The notes under the pieces were generated by a model that was not told the DNA's origin, did not search any database, and saw only the letters and a program-made list of their open reading frames with translations. Shown here piece by piece: positions 8,776 to 17,468 of a stretch of 64,000 nt of DNA (positions are counted from its first letter, which is position 1; the number at the start of each line of letters is the position of its first letter). The position numbers and the translations under genes are program-made. This DNA is from Thermoanaerobaculia bacterium (GTDB lineage: Bacteria; Acidobacteriota; Thermoanaerobaculia; Multivoradales; J023): assembly GCA_030431255.1 (NCBI GenBank), contig JAUIJL010000001.1, positions 620,001 to 684,000 of the forward strand, written 5' to 3'.

Positions 8776-9825
8776 GTGGCGCCGAAGCCGACATCTCAGG
8801 GATCTCCTGAAGCGGAGTCGCCACGCTCGGATCCCCCCGAAACAGACCCAGGGCCGGCGCCGTTGATTTCGACGCTGGCCCTGCGGGTTTTCTCCTTTTT
8901 CTTGGCGGCTTTGCTCGGTATCAGCTTCGGTGCTTCGGCTTTGGTCTCATGGGTCCAGTGGCTGGACGTGGGTGCCATCGATCCGGAAGCGGTGGAGCGG
9001 ATCTTCCAAGGTGAAGACGACGTCGATCCCGTGCTCGGGCTATGGCTGAGAGCCGGCACCCTGCCCCTGACCCTCTGGATCGCCTGGTTGTTCATCGTCA
9101 AGCTGGATGCCTCGAGCCTTCCGACCCTCGGCCTGCGCCGTCCCCGGGCGGCGGGGACCGAAGCCTTGCTAGGCTCCTTTGCCGCCGCTCTGACCCTCAT
9201 GGTCTGGTTCTTGGGCATCGCTCCCATGGTCAGCTCGACCGTCGCCCAATGGAGCTTCGAGGCGGGCACTTTTCATGGTTCGGCCAACTCCGCGGATCTT
9301 CCGCTCGGCGCCTGGGGGTTGGTGCACCTATCGATCGCCTTCCTGCTGATCGCCTTCCAAGACGAGCTGATCTTCCGGGGGTACATCTTTTCGACGTTTC
9401 GAGAACGGTTCTCTTGGGTACACGCTGCCGGCCTCACCAACCTTTTGGCGGTGGCCCTGTATGCGGGGCATCCGGAGGTCGGCAACGCGGCGTTGCTCAA
9501 CGTATTCCTCCTCGGTCTGGCTCTGGCCGCCATGCGTGAGAAGACCGACAGCCTGTGGATGCCGACTCTCTTCGCGGCGGTGTGGAACGTGGTGCTCGGC
9601 TGTGTGCTGTCACTGCCGATTTCCGGAAGCTTCTACCCCCGCCTCTTCAATCACCGCTTGGAGGGCTCCGAAGGGTTGACCGGAGGAGCTTATGGCCCGG
9701 AAGGCTCTTGGGCCCTCTCCGGTCTGCTCTTGGTGTTGGTAATCGTGTCCGCGGTCTGGGCGGATCGACCTAGTCTTTCGGAGCAGACAAGCGCCGCGAA
9801 TTCCTCGAGATCCGGTGCCGAGTAA
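8776..9825 (+). CDS. CPBP-type (Abi/Rce1-like) membrane protein, degenerate motifs
   Basis: A 349-residue multi-pass membrane protein (about seven or eight hydrophobic segments) beginning with GTG immediately after the fabF stop. The segment FQDELIFRGYIF matches motif 1 (EExxxR) of CPBP intramembrane metalloproteases, except that the first Glu is Asp. ALYAGH resembles motif 2 (FxxxH) with Phe lost, and FAAVWN matches motif 3 (HxxxN) with the His replaced by Ala. The fold is therefore likely CPBP, but metal binding and proteolysis are doubtful. It has a Pro/Ser-rich cytoplasmic N-terminus of about 35 residues. Coupling to the fatty-acid operon hints at membrane maintenance, which is inference only. 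Confidence 0.65.
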   Translation: MAPKPTSQGSPEAESPRSDPPETDPGPAPLISTLALRVFSFFLAALLGISFGASALVSWVQWLDVGAIDPEAVERIFQGEDDVDPVLGLWLRAGTLPLTLWIAWLFIVKLDASSLPTLGLRRPRAAGTEALLGSFAAALTLMVWFLGIAPMVSSTVAQWSFEAGTFHGSANSADLPLGAWGLVHLSIAFLLIAFQDELIFRGYIFSTFRERFSWVHAAGLTNLLAVALYAGHPEVGNAALLNVFLLGLALAAMREKTDSLWMPTLFAAVWNVVLGCVLSLPISGSFYPRLFNHRLEGSEGLTGGAYGPEGSWALSGLLLVLVIVSAVWADRPSLSEQTSAANSSRSGAE

Positions 9826-9849
9826 ACCCGCTTGCGTTAGAATCTGAGC

Positions 9850-9944
9850 ACGCTCGGGGCGCGGTCGGCTAGAAGCGTGAGCCGATTGCTGAGATGCACC
9901 CGTCGAACCTGATCCGGATCGTGCCGGCGTAGGGAAGCGAGCCA
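9850..9944 (+). promoter_or_regulatory. TPP riboswitch (thi box)
   Basis: The conserved thi-box core is present: GCTGAGATGCACCC (9888-9901), then AACCTGATCCGGATCGTGCC and GGCGTAGGGAA. The closing stem P1 forms between GCTCG (9852-9856) and CGAGC (9938-9942). It lies 55-60 bp before thiC, a TPP-synthesis gene, so it should repress thiC when thiamine pyrophosphate is bound. A CCTC (9951-9954) just after the aptamer could pair with the GAGGAG ribosome site (9988-9993), suggesting translational control. Confidence 0.93.
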
Positions 9945-9998
9945 AACGCACCTCTATGAGCCGGGCGGCCCCTGGTCCCGTACCTTTGAGGAGCGCCC

Positions 9999-11780
9999 AT
10001 GCCCGAGTCTTCATCGTCCAACTCGTCTTCGACCTCGACGCCTGCCGAGAGCCCGTCCCGCCGCTGGGATTTGCCCATGCACGGTGCCTCCGATCCTTCA
10101 TCGACCCACCAAGGCACCACTCCGGGGAGCTTTGCCCTCAAAGCCGACATCGGCGGACCGTTGACCTTTTCCTCGCCCGATACTCCGGGCATGCCGGCAG
10201 CGTCGACCAAGACCGCTTGGGACTTCAACCCGTCGCCGCGTCCAGCGGGCGCGGCGGTCACTCAGCTCGAACGGGCTCGTCTGGGGGAGATCACCCCGGA
10301 AATGCGCCGGGTCGCCGAGCGCGAGCCCCATCTGACCGCCGTTCAAGTTCGGGATGAGGTGGCCGCGGGCAGGTTGATCGTGCCCGCCAACCGTGTGCAC
10401 CTCGGCTATCGCCTGGATCCCATGGCCATCGGCCGGGCCTCGAAGACCAAGATCAACGCCAATCTCGGTGCCTCACCGGTGTCCTCCGGCACCGATGAAG
10501 AGGTGGAGAAGCTACGCTGGTCCGTGCGCTGGGGTGCGGATACGGTGATGGATCTGTCCACCGGGGGGGATCTCGACGCCTGTCGCGACGCCATCATCCG
10601 CGACTCCACCGTGCCCATCGGCACGGTGCCGATCTACTCGATGATCATCGGTCGGCGGATCGAGGACCTGACCTATGACGTCATCCTCGACCAGATCGAG
10701 CACCAGGCAAAGCAAGGGGTCGATTACTTCACCGTGCACGCCGGGGTGCTCAAAGAGCATCTGCCTTACGTCAAGGATCGCCTGATCGGCATCGTCAGCC
10801 GCGGGGGATCCTTGCTCGCCAAGTGGATGTTGGTGCACGGCAAGCAGAATCCCATGTACGAGATGTTCGACGAGATCTGCGACATCATGCGTCAATACGA
10901 CGTCAGCTTTTCGCTCGGCGACGGCTTGCGACCCGGCGGATTGGCCGACGCTACCGACGACGCCCAGCTCGCCGAGCTGGAAACCCTCGGGGAGCTGACC
11001 GAGCGAGCTTGGGCCAAGGGTGTGCAGGTGATGGTGGAGGGGCCCGGTCACGTGTCCTTCGATCAAATCGAGTACAACATGAAGCTCCAGCGCCGCATCT
11101 GCCACGGCGCACCGTTTTACGTGCTCGGTCCGTTGGTGACCGACGTTTTTCCCGGTTACGACCACATGACCAGCTGCATCGGCGCCACCTCGGCCGCCTA
11201 CCACGGCGCCGCCATGCTGTGTTACGTGACCCCGAAAGAGCATCTCGGCCTGCCCAAGCGGGACGACGTGAAACAGGGTTGTGTGGCCTACAAAATCGCG
11301 GCCCATGCCGCTGATGTGGCCCTGGGGATTCCCGGCGCCCGGGATTGGGACGACGAGCTGACCAAAGCGCGGGCCGCGCTCAATTGGGAAGAGCATTTCA
11401 ATCTCGCCTTCGACACCGACACCGCCCGCGCATTCCACGACGAGGACCTGGACGTGGACACGGACTTTTGCGCCATGTGCGGTCACGATTGGTGCAGCGT
11501 ACGGATTTCGAAGGAAATCGTGGAATTCGCCTCCGGCAAGGAAGAGGCCTTTGCTTGGGACAAGCCCAAGATCACCGAGGCCTTGACCGAGGAGCAAAAA
11601 GCGATCCTGCAGAAGCGTGGGGTGCTTTCCCCGGAAGAGATTCACCGTCTAGCGTCCAAAACCAAAAAAGCAGTGGGCGCGTCTACCGGTGAGAAGGCCG
11701 CCTGTCACAGCGATTTGGCGGAAGGCGCCGTCGCGCAAGAGCTACAAGAAGAGCGCTTGGTGCAGATCGGCGGTGGGTGA
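9999..11780 (+). CDS. thiC: Phosphomethylpyrimidine synthase ThiC
   Basis: A 593-residue radical-SAM enzyme that turns aminoimidazole ribotide into the HMP-phosphate moiety of thiamine. The C-terminal [4Fe-4S] site CAMCGHDWC gives Cys491, Cys494 and Cys499 in the CX2CX4C spacing unique to ThiC. Other signatures are [17 protein letters not shown] and [16 protein letters not shown]. The start is ATG 9999 behind GAGGAG. The first ~75 residues are Ser/Thr/Pro-rich before the core domain. It is controlled by the upstream TPP riboswitch and closed by an intrinsic terminator; it stands as a single-gene unit. Confidence 0.97.
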   Translation: MPESSSSNSSSTSTPAESPSRRWDLPMHGASDPSSTHQGTTPGSFALKADIGGPLTFSSPDTPGMPAASTKTAWDFNPSPRPAGAAVTQLERARLGEITPEMRRVAEREPHLTAVQVRDEVAAGRLIVPANRVHLGYRLDPMAIGRASKTKINANLGASPVSSGTDEEVEKLRWSVRWGADTVMDLSTGGDLDACRDAIIRDSTVPIGTVPIYSMIIGRRIEDLTYDVILDQIEHQAKQGVDYFTVHAGVLKEHLPYVKDRLIGIVSRGGSLLAKWMLVHGKQNPMYEMFDEICDIMRQYDVSFSLGDGLRPGGLADATDDAQLAELETLGELTERAWAKGVQVMVEGPGHVSFDQIEYNMKLQRRICHGAPFYVLGPLVTDVFPGYDHMTSCIGATSAAYHGAAMLCYVTPKEHLGLPKRDDVKQGCVAYKIAAHAADVALGIPGARDWDDELTKARAALNWEEHFNLAFDTDTARAFHDEDLDVDTDFCAMCGHDWCSVRISKEIVEFASGKEEAFAWDKPKITEALTEEQKAILQKRGVLSPEEIHRLASKTKKAVGASTGEKAACHSDLAEGAVAQELQEERLVQIGGG

Positions 11781-11807
11781 CCGAGATACCGGCACCGCAA
11801 ACGTAGG

Positions 11808-11830
11808 GGCGATCCTTGTGATCGCCTTTT
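11808..11830 (+). terminator. Intrinsic terminator of thiC
   Basis: A 7-bp perfect stem GGCGATC/GATCGCC (11808-11814 with 11820-11826), a 5-base loop and a run of four T (11827-11830), starting 28 bp after the thiC stop. Confidence 0.85.
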
Positions 11831-11832
11831 CG

Positions 11833-12288
11833 CTAGTTGCCGTCGCTGTCGACCAGGAGCCCGAGCAGGTCGGAGGTCGAGACGATGCCCACCAGGCTGC
11901 CGTCTTCCACCACCAACAGCCGGTGCAGGTGGTGGCGCAACATGGTCATGGCCACTTCCGAGACCCCGGCCTCGGGATCCACAGAAATGGGATCGGGGGT
12001 CATGAGATCGCGGACCAAGGCTTCCTCGTCGATCAACCGGACCTCTTGCAGCCCGTTGATGATGCGATCAGGGACGTGAAGATAGCTGCCGCCGTTTTCC
12101 ATGAAGTTGAAGTCGCGGACGATGTCGACCATCGACACCACACCGACCACAAATCCGTCTTCGTCCTCCACCGGAGCTCCCGTAATCTCCTGCTCGGCGA
12201 GAAACGCAGCCAGCACGGACACGGGCCAATCCGCCTTGGCGGTCAGAACTTCGGGGCTCATCAGGTCGCGTGCCACGATCGGTCGCAT
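11833..12288 (-). CDS. CBS-domain pair protein
   Basis: A 151-residue stand-alone protein made of two CBS motifs (Bateman module). The first is around VARDLMSPEVLTAKADWPVSVLA to VVGVVSMVDIVRDF. The second is around RDLMTPDPISVDPEAGVSEVA to LVGIVSTSDLLGLL. Such modules bind adenosyl ligands and regulate partner proteins; the partner here is unknown. ATG 12288. It lies last on the minus-strand run mltD-like - FUSC-like - CBS, only 17 bp after the FUSC-like gene, so it is probably co-transcribed. Its 3' end lies 2 bp from the thiC terminator. Confidence 0.88.
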   Translation of the reverse strand: MRPIVARDLMSPEVLTAKADWPVSVLAAFLAEQEITGAPVEDEDGFVVGVVSMVDIVRDFNFMENGGSYLHVPDRIINGLQEVRLIDEEALVRDLMTPDPISVDPEAGVSEVAMTMLRHHLHRLLVVEDGSLVGIVSTSDLLGLLVDSDGN

Positions 12289-12305
12289 GTCGGCTCCTTC
12301 CGGCT

Positions 12306-13316
12306 CTACCGGTCTGGGTGGGTTGCGTCCATTCTGTCACCGACCACCCCGTCGGACCACACCCTTTCGGACAGGCCGGATTGCTTCACCAAGAGACTCA
12401 GCCGTTCGGCCGCAGAGCTGAATGCGGGCGGCTCGTCGCCATCGGCTCGTCCATCGGTTTCCGATCCTGGATCGGCCGATTCAACGAGGAGCGCTCGACG
12501 CAGAGCTTCCCGGGCCGTGGAAGAAGGTAGGCCGTGGTGCCGAGCCTGATCCTCCAGCTCGAGCAATAGGCGGAGCAGCCTCTCCAAGCATTGCAAGCGA
12601 TTCCGAAGCTCGTCGACCCACTCGAGTGGCTCGTTCCTCATCTCCAGCTCTTGCCGGGCGGCGTCGAGCTCCTGGCTCAGGCCCAGCAGATAGGGCAGGC
12701 CGGTTTTTGCGGCTTGGGGACCTTGGTCCAGGGCCCGCTGGAGGATCAGAACCACCGCGGACTCCGCGTCGCGGAGGCGTCGGGTGAAAATGCTGCGGTA
12801 GGCCAGCGCGGAGACCAGCACGTTAATCACCAAACCGCTCAGAGCACCCGTGCACACCGCCAATCCGCGGATTCCGAGGGTTGGCAGGGGAGAGCCGAAG
12901 GGCACGGCCTGGACGAAAAGAGCGGCAAAGCTGGCCAGTAAATAACCTTCGCCGAATCCCGCCGCAAAGCAGATCAGCACGCCGGTGGAGACGGCCAAAG
13001 GAATGCCCACCTCCGGCGCCAAGCCCGCGAGGGCCGCCAACGTGCCGCAGGTGCCGCCGATGGCGCTACCCATGACCTGATCCCGTGCCCGTCGAAGCCC
13101 CATCAAGACCACGGGCGAAACGCAGACGACGGCGATGAAGGTCGAGGAAACGTGATCTGGATTGCCCGTCAGGTGGTCGAACGCCAGGGCCAATCCCGCG
13201 GCGAGACCCGCCTTCAGGGCGAGAAACAAGCGACTCCACTTATTCCGCGGCAGAGGGCTTCCTGGGGGAACCTTCTTCTTGGCCGCCTTCCGATTGCGCG
13301 ACTGGGGAAGGCTCAA
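12306..13316 (-). CDS. FUSC/aromatic acid exporter-like membrane protein
   Basis: A 336-residue protein with a basic N-terminus, about five or six transmembrane helices (residues ~30-170, beginning LFLALKAGLAAGLALAF) and a cytoplasmic alpha-helical C-terminal half containing LLGLSQELDAARQELEMR and LLRLLLELEDQ. This is the half-size fusaric acid resistance/aromatic acid exporter layout. The TTG start overlaps the stop of the upstream transglycosylase gene by 4 bp (TTGA), so they are translationally coupled. Substrate unknown; family assignment rests on topology and the GSAIGGTCGTLAA region. Confidence 0.65.
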   Translation of the reverse strand: MSLPQSRNRKAAKKKVPPGSPLPRNKWSRLFLALKAGLAAGLALAFDHLTGNPDHVSSTFIAVVCVSPVVLMGLRRARDQVMGSAIGGTCGTLAALAGLAPEVGIPLAVSTGVLICFAAGFGEGYLLASFAALFVQAVPFGSPLPTLGIRGLAVCTGALSGLVINVLVSALAYRSIFTRRLRDAESAVVLILQRALDQGPQAAKTGLPYLLGLSQELDAARQELEMRNEPLEWVDELRNRLQCLERLLRLLLELEDQARHHGLPSSTAREALRRALLVESADPGSETDGRADGDEPPAFSSAAERLSLLVKQSGLSERVWSDGVVGDRMDATHPDR

Positions 13317-15061
13317 GGGATGACGAGCACCTGACCCGGGCGGATGATGTCCCCCGAGAGTCGATTCGCCTGCCGCAAAGCCTGGACGGTAACCCCGTAA
13401 CGGCCCGCGATCACCGCCAGGTTCTCCCCGGAGCGGACGAGGTGTGTCGACGCGTGATCCGCCCCCGGGATGGTCAGTCGCTGACCCGCGTGGATGCGAT
13501 CACCGCGCAGCTGGTTGGCGGATTTGATCGCCCCGACGGTGGTGCCGTAGCGGCCGGCGATGCGCGACAAGCTCTCACCGGAGCGCACGACGTGGGTGCC
13601 TGGAGAGGTGGTGACCGCGGCCCGCGCTACGCGGGAGGTCCCGGCCCTTCCGCTGGGCGGGATGAGGAGCTTTTGACCGACCCGGATGATGTGCCCACGC
13701 AAGCGATTGGCGCGCTGCAACGCGCCGACGGTGGTTCCGTATTTGCGAGCGATGGCGCCGAGAGTGTCTCCGGAACGGACCTGGTAACGCAGCCCGACCT
13801 GATGCGCGCTCTTGAGCTGGGCGGGTAGGTCGACGAAAGCGGTCTCGATCTGTTTCGAGGTGCCGATCGGGACGCGCAGTGGGTAGCTCTTGGGAAAGAA
13901 GAGATGACCCTCCCAGACTTCCCGCGACAGGGCCGGGTTCATCTCTTTGAGCTTTTCGGTGTCGACCGCGGCTGTTTGAGCCAGCTTGGGCAGGTGCACA
14001 TAGGTGCTGGGTAGGAATTCCTCGAAGGCGATCGGCGGCAGGGGTTTGGTGCCGGGGAAGTAGATAGCCCGATCTTCGTAAGCACGCCAAGCCGCCACAA
14101 ACTCGCTGTAGAAGTTGCGAGAGGCGAAGCCGAAGGTCCGAGAACGATATTTCTGTGAAATGGTCCCCAAATCCCGGGTTCCGAGCCGACGCACAGCCCG
14201 TTTCATGCCGTTCCGGCCATGATTATAGGCGGTGATCGCCAGGGGCCAAGTCTTCAGAGACTCGTAGTTGTCACCGAGGAAACGAGCCGCGGCGTCGGTG
14301 GATTTGATCGGGTCGTAGCGTTCGTCGAGCTCCGCGTGCATGCGCAGAAATTGTCTGCCGGTGGAGGGAACGAATTGCCAGATGCCTCCGGCGGCGGCGG
14401 AAGATCGTGCACGCCATTGGAAGAGGGACTCCACAAAAGGCAGCCGGGTGAGCTCTAACGGCAGCCCGCGATCCCGAAAAATCTTCTCCATGGTCGGCAT
14501 GTAGATCCCGGAGCGCTCGATGGCCTCGGCGAACCTATTCTTCAGACAAGTCTGGGTGCGGAGCCGATTCAAGGCCTTGGTGTACTTTTCCCGTCCGCCG
14601 GAAACACCGGCAAAGAGAGCCTCCACCCGCGCTTGGTCGTTGGGGTAGGTTTTCGAGGTCTTGCCGGAGGCGAGGTGGGAAAGGATATGACGATATTTCT
14701 CCCGAGCCTTTCGAATTTCCTCTCGCTTCCGCTTGCGTTTTCGGCTGTCTGAGATGCCGGAGCCGTTGAGCTCGCCGAAATCGAGCGCCGCGTAGATCAC
14801 CCCCAAATGCCACTCGTCGTGGAGCAGAACCACGTCGTTGTCGTATTCGGTATAGACCTTGAGCCAAAACTCGACGTTGTCGACCAGCTCGCTGGGCACG
14901 GGGAATAATTTGGGGCTCAGCTCGGCCCGCAGCATATGCTGCCCGACCCCTTCCTGGGGTGGGGCGGGCGGCTCGGCGGTGTCGGGCGAGGTGGCCGCGA
15001 CCAGACTGGGTGAAACGGCGAAAAGAAGCAAGATCAAAGAGGTGCGCAGCTGTCGCCTCAC
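13313..15061 (-). CDS. MltD-like lytic transglycosylase with three LysM repeats
   Basis: A 582-residue secreted peptidoglycan lytic transglycosylase. It has an N-terminal signal peptide (LILLLFAVSPSLVAA), then a helical region, then an SLT domain. The predicted catalytic Glu211 is in RLPFVESLF, with SAAAGGIWQFVPSTGRQF and AITAYNHGRNG completing the family signature. The C-terminus carries three LysM repeats, each starting V/LVRSGD/ESL or ENL and ending GQ..LxIP, which bind glycan strands. The architecture matches MltD. It is divergent from the rhodanese gene, with a consensus TATAAT upstream, and is the first gene of a three-gene unit. Confidence 0.93.
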   Translation of the reverse strand: MRRQLRTSLILLLFAVSPSLVAATSPDTAEPPAPPQEGVGQHMLRAELSPKLFPVPSELVDNVEFWLKVYTEYDNDVVLLHDEWHLGVIYAALDFGELNGSGISDSRKRKRKREEIRKAREKYRHILSHLASGKTSKTYPNDQARVEALFAGVSGGREKYTKALNRLRTQTCLKNRFAEAIERSGIYMPTMEKIFRDRGLPLELTRLPFVESLFQWRARSSAAAGGIWQFVPSTGRQFLRMHAELDERYDPIKSTDAAARFLGDNYESLKTWPLAITAYNHGRNGMKRAVRRLGTRDLGTISQKYRSRTFGFASRNFYSEFVAAWRAYEDRAIYFPGTKPLPPIAFEEFLPSTYVHLPKLAQTAAVDTEKLKEMNPALSREVWEGHLFFPKSYPLRVPIGTSKQIETAFVDLPAQLKSAHQVGLRYQVRSGDTLGAIARKYGTTVGALQRANRLRGHIIRVGQKLLIPPSGRAGTSRVARAAVTTSPGTHVVRSGESLSRIAGRYGTTVGAIKSANQLRGDRIHAGQRLTIPGADHASTHLVRSGENLAVIAGRYGVTVQALRQANRLSGDIIRPGQVLVIP

Positions 15062-15299
15062 GGAGCCCTCCTAACGGGTGCTGGCCAAAAGTTGGCGGCT
15101 GAACGAGAGGACAGATCTTCTTAGAGCCGTCCTACAAACGGCTGGAGATTATATCGTTTCCCCATAAAAGTTGGATCTCGATGAGCGCAGAAACGTGACA
15201 GAATTACGTCGTCGGCAGCTGCACCGATGACATTTTTCAAGATGTGACCCCCCTAAGCCGGCACTTCTCAGCACAAAGCTCAGCAAAAGGAGCCCCATC
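15062..15299. promoter_or_regulatory. Divergent promoter region, mltD-like / rhodanese
   Basis: This 238-bp gap between divergent genes holds no ORF. On the minus strand a perfect TATAAT (15148-15153) lies 87 bp before the transglycosylase start; no clear -35 is seen. A small hairpin AGCCGT/ACGGCT (15125-15130 with 15138-15143) would fall in that transcript's leader. For the forward gene an AAAAGGAG site is just before ATG 15300, but no convincing promoter was found. Confidence 0.4.
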
Positions 15300-16163
15300 A
15301 TGAGCCGAATTGAAGGCCGTGGATATAGCCGCCCCGAAACTCTGGTTTCTACGGAGTGGGTGGCCGAGCATTTGGCGGATCCCAACGTCCGTCTGGTGGA
15401 ATCGAACGAGGATCCGTTGGTGTACCCGTCGGGTCATATTCCCGGAGCCGTCGAGGTCGACTGGACCCGAGATCTCAATGACCAAATCCGGCGCGACTAC
15501 CTGGATCGTGAAGGTTTCGAAGCCCTCGCAAGGCGGATCGGCATCACCTCCGAGACCACCGTCGTCTTCTATGGCGACAAGAACAATTGGTGGGCTTGTT
15601 ACGCCTATTGGGTCTTCCATCTCTTCGGTCATACCAACGCGCGGATCATGGACGGTGGGCGCTTGAAATGGCATCAGGAAGGCCGCGAGCTGGTGCGCGA
15701 TATTCCCACCTATTCGGCGACGGAATACTCGGCTCCGAACCGTGAGGACGGGGAGATTCGGGCCTTCCGCGACGAGGTGCTGACCCACGTTGACAAAGGT
15801 TTGCCGTTGATCGATGTGCGTAGCCCCGAGGAATACAGCGGCGAGCGCTTGCACATGCCGGACTATCCGAACGAGGGCTCCCTGCGCGGCGGCCATATCC
15901 CGGGAGCTGCCAGCGTACCTTGGGCTCGGGCGGTCAATCCCACGGACGGCACCTTCAAAACCGCCGACGAGCTGCGGGAGATCTACGAGCAGGAAAAGGG
16001 TCTGAAACCCGGTGACGATGTGGTGGTTTACTGCCGCATCGGCGAGCGTTCCAGCCACACGTGGTTCGTGCTCACCCGTCTGCTGGGTTACGACAAAGTG
16101 CGCAACTACGACGGCAGCTGGACCGAATGGGGAAATCTGGTCGGCGTGCCGATCGAGAAGTGA
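15300..16163 (+). CDS. Sulfurtransferase (tandem rhodanese)
   Basis: A 287-residue two-domain rhodanese. The N-terminal inactive domain runs to about residue 130. The C-terminal domain carries the catalytic loop [14 protein letters not shown] with the persulfide Cys245. The CRIGERS loop is the form seen in bacterial thiosulfate sulfurtransferases (CysA/SseA type) rather than the CGSGVTA of mercaptopyruvate enzymes. It transfers sulfane sulfur from thiosulfate to an acceptor. The next gene, encoding a SufE-like persulfide acceptor, overlaps its stop (GTGA), which suggests a direct sulfur relay. Confidence 0.92.
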   Translation: MSRIEGRGYSRPETLVSTEWVAEHLADPNVRLVESNEDPLVYPSGHIPGAVEVDWTRDLNDQIRRDYLDREGFEALARRIGITSETTVVFYGDKNNWWACYAYWVFHLFGHTNARIMDGGRLKWHQEGRELVRDIPTYSATEYSAPNREDGEIRAFRDEVLTHVDKGLPLIDVRSPEEYSGERLHMPDYPNEGSLRGGHIPGAASVPWARAVNPTDGTFKTADELREIYEQEKGLKPGDDVVVYCRIGERSSHTWFVLTRLLGYDKVRNYDGSWTEWGNLVGVPIEK

Positions 16164-16618
16164 GCCGGAACGTGGACACCCGGTATCCTGAAAAGCTGCA
16201 AGACCTGTTGGACACCCTCTCTCTGATGGATCGAACGGGCCGAATTCAGCTGCTGATCGACATTGCCGAGCGCTTCGAGAGTGTGCCTTCGGACGTGGCG
16301 GAGCGGCCTTTTGCCGAAGAGCACCAGGTTCCGGCCTGCGAGTCGGAGGCCTACGTCTGGGTGCGGCGCTTGGAGGATGGGCGGCCGAAATTCTATTTCG
16401 CCGTGGAGAACCCCCAAGGTATCTCCGCCAAAGCCATGGCCGTGATTCTTGACGACTCGCTCTCGGGTCGAGATCCGAAAGAAATCGCCGGGGTCAGCAG
16501 CGATGTGGTCTACGAGGTCTTCGGCCGAGAGCTGTCGATGGGCAAGAGCATGGGGCTGATGGGCATGGTGTCCATGGTGACCCACTCGGCCAAGAAGCTC
16601 TTGGAGCCGAGGTCTTGA
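16160..16618 (+). CDS. sufE: SufE family sulfur acceptor
   Basis: A 152-residue SufE-like protein that accepts a persulfide on a conserved Cys for Fe-S cluster or other sulfur chemistry. The predicted acceptor is Cys60 in [11 protein letters not shown]. The surrounding [20 protein letters not shown] and the C-terminal [21 protein letters not shown] fit the family. The GTG start at 16160 overlaps the rhodanese stop; the longer open frame from 16061 is a shadow. It sits beside a rhodanese instead of a SufS desulfurase. Its own stop overlaps the TTG start of the following SDR gene. Confidence 0.9.
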   Translation: MSRNVDTRYPEKLQDLLDTLSLMDRTGRIQLLIDIAERFESVPSDVAERPFAEEHQVPACESEAYVWVRRLEDGRPKFYFAVENPQGISAKAMAVILDDSLSGRDPKEIAGVSSDVVYEVFGRELSMGKSMGLMGMVSMVTHSAKKLLEPRS

Positions 16619-17397
16619 GCCCAGGGAGCCCTTTTGCGGGCCGGACCGTGTTGGTCACCGGCGGCTCGGGAGGCATCGGCCGAGAGATCTGCCGACGGTT
16701 CGCCGCCGCCGGGGCGACGGTCTGGGTCCACTACGGGGGCAACGAGGCCGCCGCCGACGAGACCATCGCCCAAGCCTCGGCCGAGGATAGCCATGGACGG
16801 CTGGAAAAGATCTCGGCCGATCTCATGGACGCCTCAGCGGTGGCAGCCATGGTCGATCGGGTGGCGGAACGTTCGGGCCGGCTCGATGTGGTGGTCAACA
16901 ACGCGGGGATCTTTGAGCGACATCCTCCCCTGGAGGTGACGTACGAGCAATGGCAAGCGGCTTGGCAGCGCACCCTGGGCATTAATTTGATCGGCCCGGC
17001 CAACGTTTGTCACCGGGCGGCCCAGGTCATGAAAGCACAGGGCGGCGGCAAGATCATCAACATCTCGTCCAGGGGCGCTTTTCGGGGCGAGCCGGAGTGC
17101 CCGGCGTACGGTGCTTCGAAGGCGGGGATCAATGCCCTGTCCCAGAGCTTGGCTTTGGCCTTGGCGGCTGATGGAATTCAAGTCTTCGCCGTGGCCCCCG
17201 GATTCGTCGAGACCGCCATGGCGCGTCCGTATTTGACCGGTGAGATGGCGGACTCCATTCGCCGCCAAAGCCCGTTGGGGCGCGTGGCGACGGTGGGGGA
17301 TGTAGGATATTGGGTGCTCTGTTTGGCGGCGGAAGAAGCTTCCTTCGCCACCGGGGCCATCATCGACGTCAACGGGGCGTCATACCTCAGGAGCTGA
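16615..17397 (+). CDS. Short-chain dehydrogenase/reductase
   Basis: A 260-residue classical SDR with an NAD(P)-binding TGGSGGIGR, the NNAG motif (VVVNNAGIFE), the active-site Ser in IINISSRGAF and the catalytic YGASKAG. It ends in ATGAIIDVNGASYL. It resembles FabG paralogues, but the substrate cannot be read from the sequence. The TTG start at 16615 overlaps the sufE stop by 4 bp. It is the third of four tightly packed genes. Confidence 0.88.
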   Translation: MSPGSPFAGRTVLVTGGSGGIGREICRRFAAAGATVWVHYGGNEAAADETIAQASAEDSHGRLEKISADLMDASAVAAMVDRVAERSGRLDVVVNNAGIFERHPPLEVTYEQWQAAWQRTLGINLIGPANVCHRAAQVMKAQGGGKIINISSRGAFRGEPECPAYGASKAGINALSQSLALALAADGIQVFAVAPGFVETAMARPYLTGEMADSIRRQSPLGRVATVGDVGYWVLCLAAEEASFATGAIIDVNGASYLRS

Positions 17398-17468
17398 TGC
17401 TCGGCCCTGAGCCAAGTCATCGGCCGGCGCTTGCTTCGGTCGACTCGATTCAAGAACGGAGAAATTTA

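Noticed and set aside
10512-11645. 377-codon frame antisense to thiC
   Set aside because: The thiC reading has full family motifs and a riboswitch; the antisense frame is a codon-bias shadow with no recognisable motif.
11689-12549. 286-codon forward frame over the CBS gene
   Set aside because: It crosses the thiC terminator and is antisense to a clear two-CBS protein.
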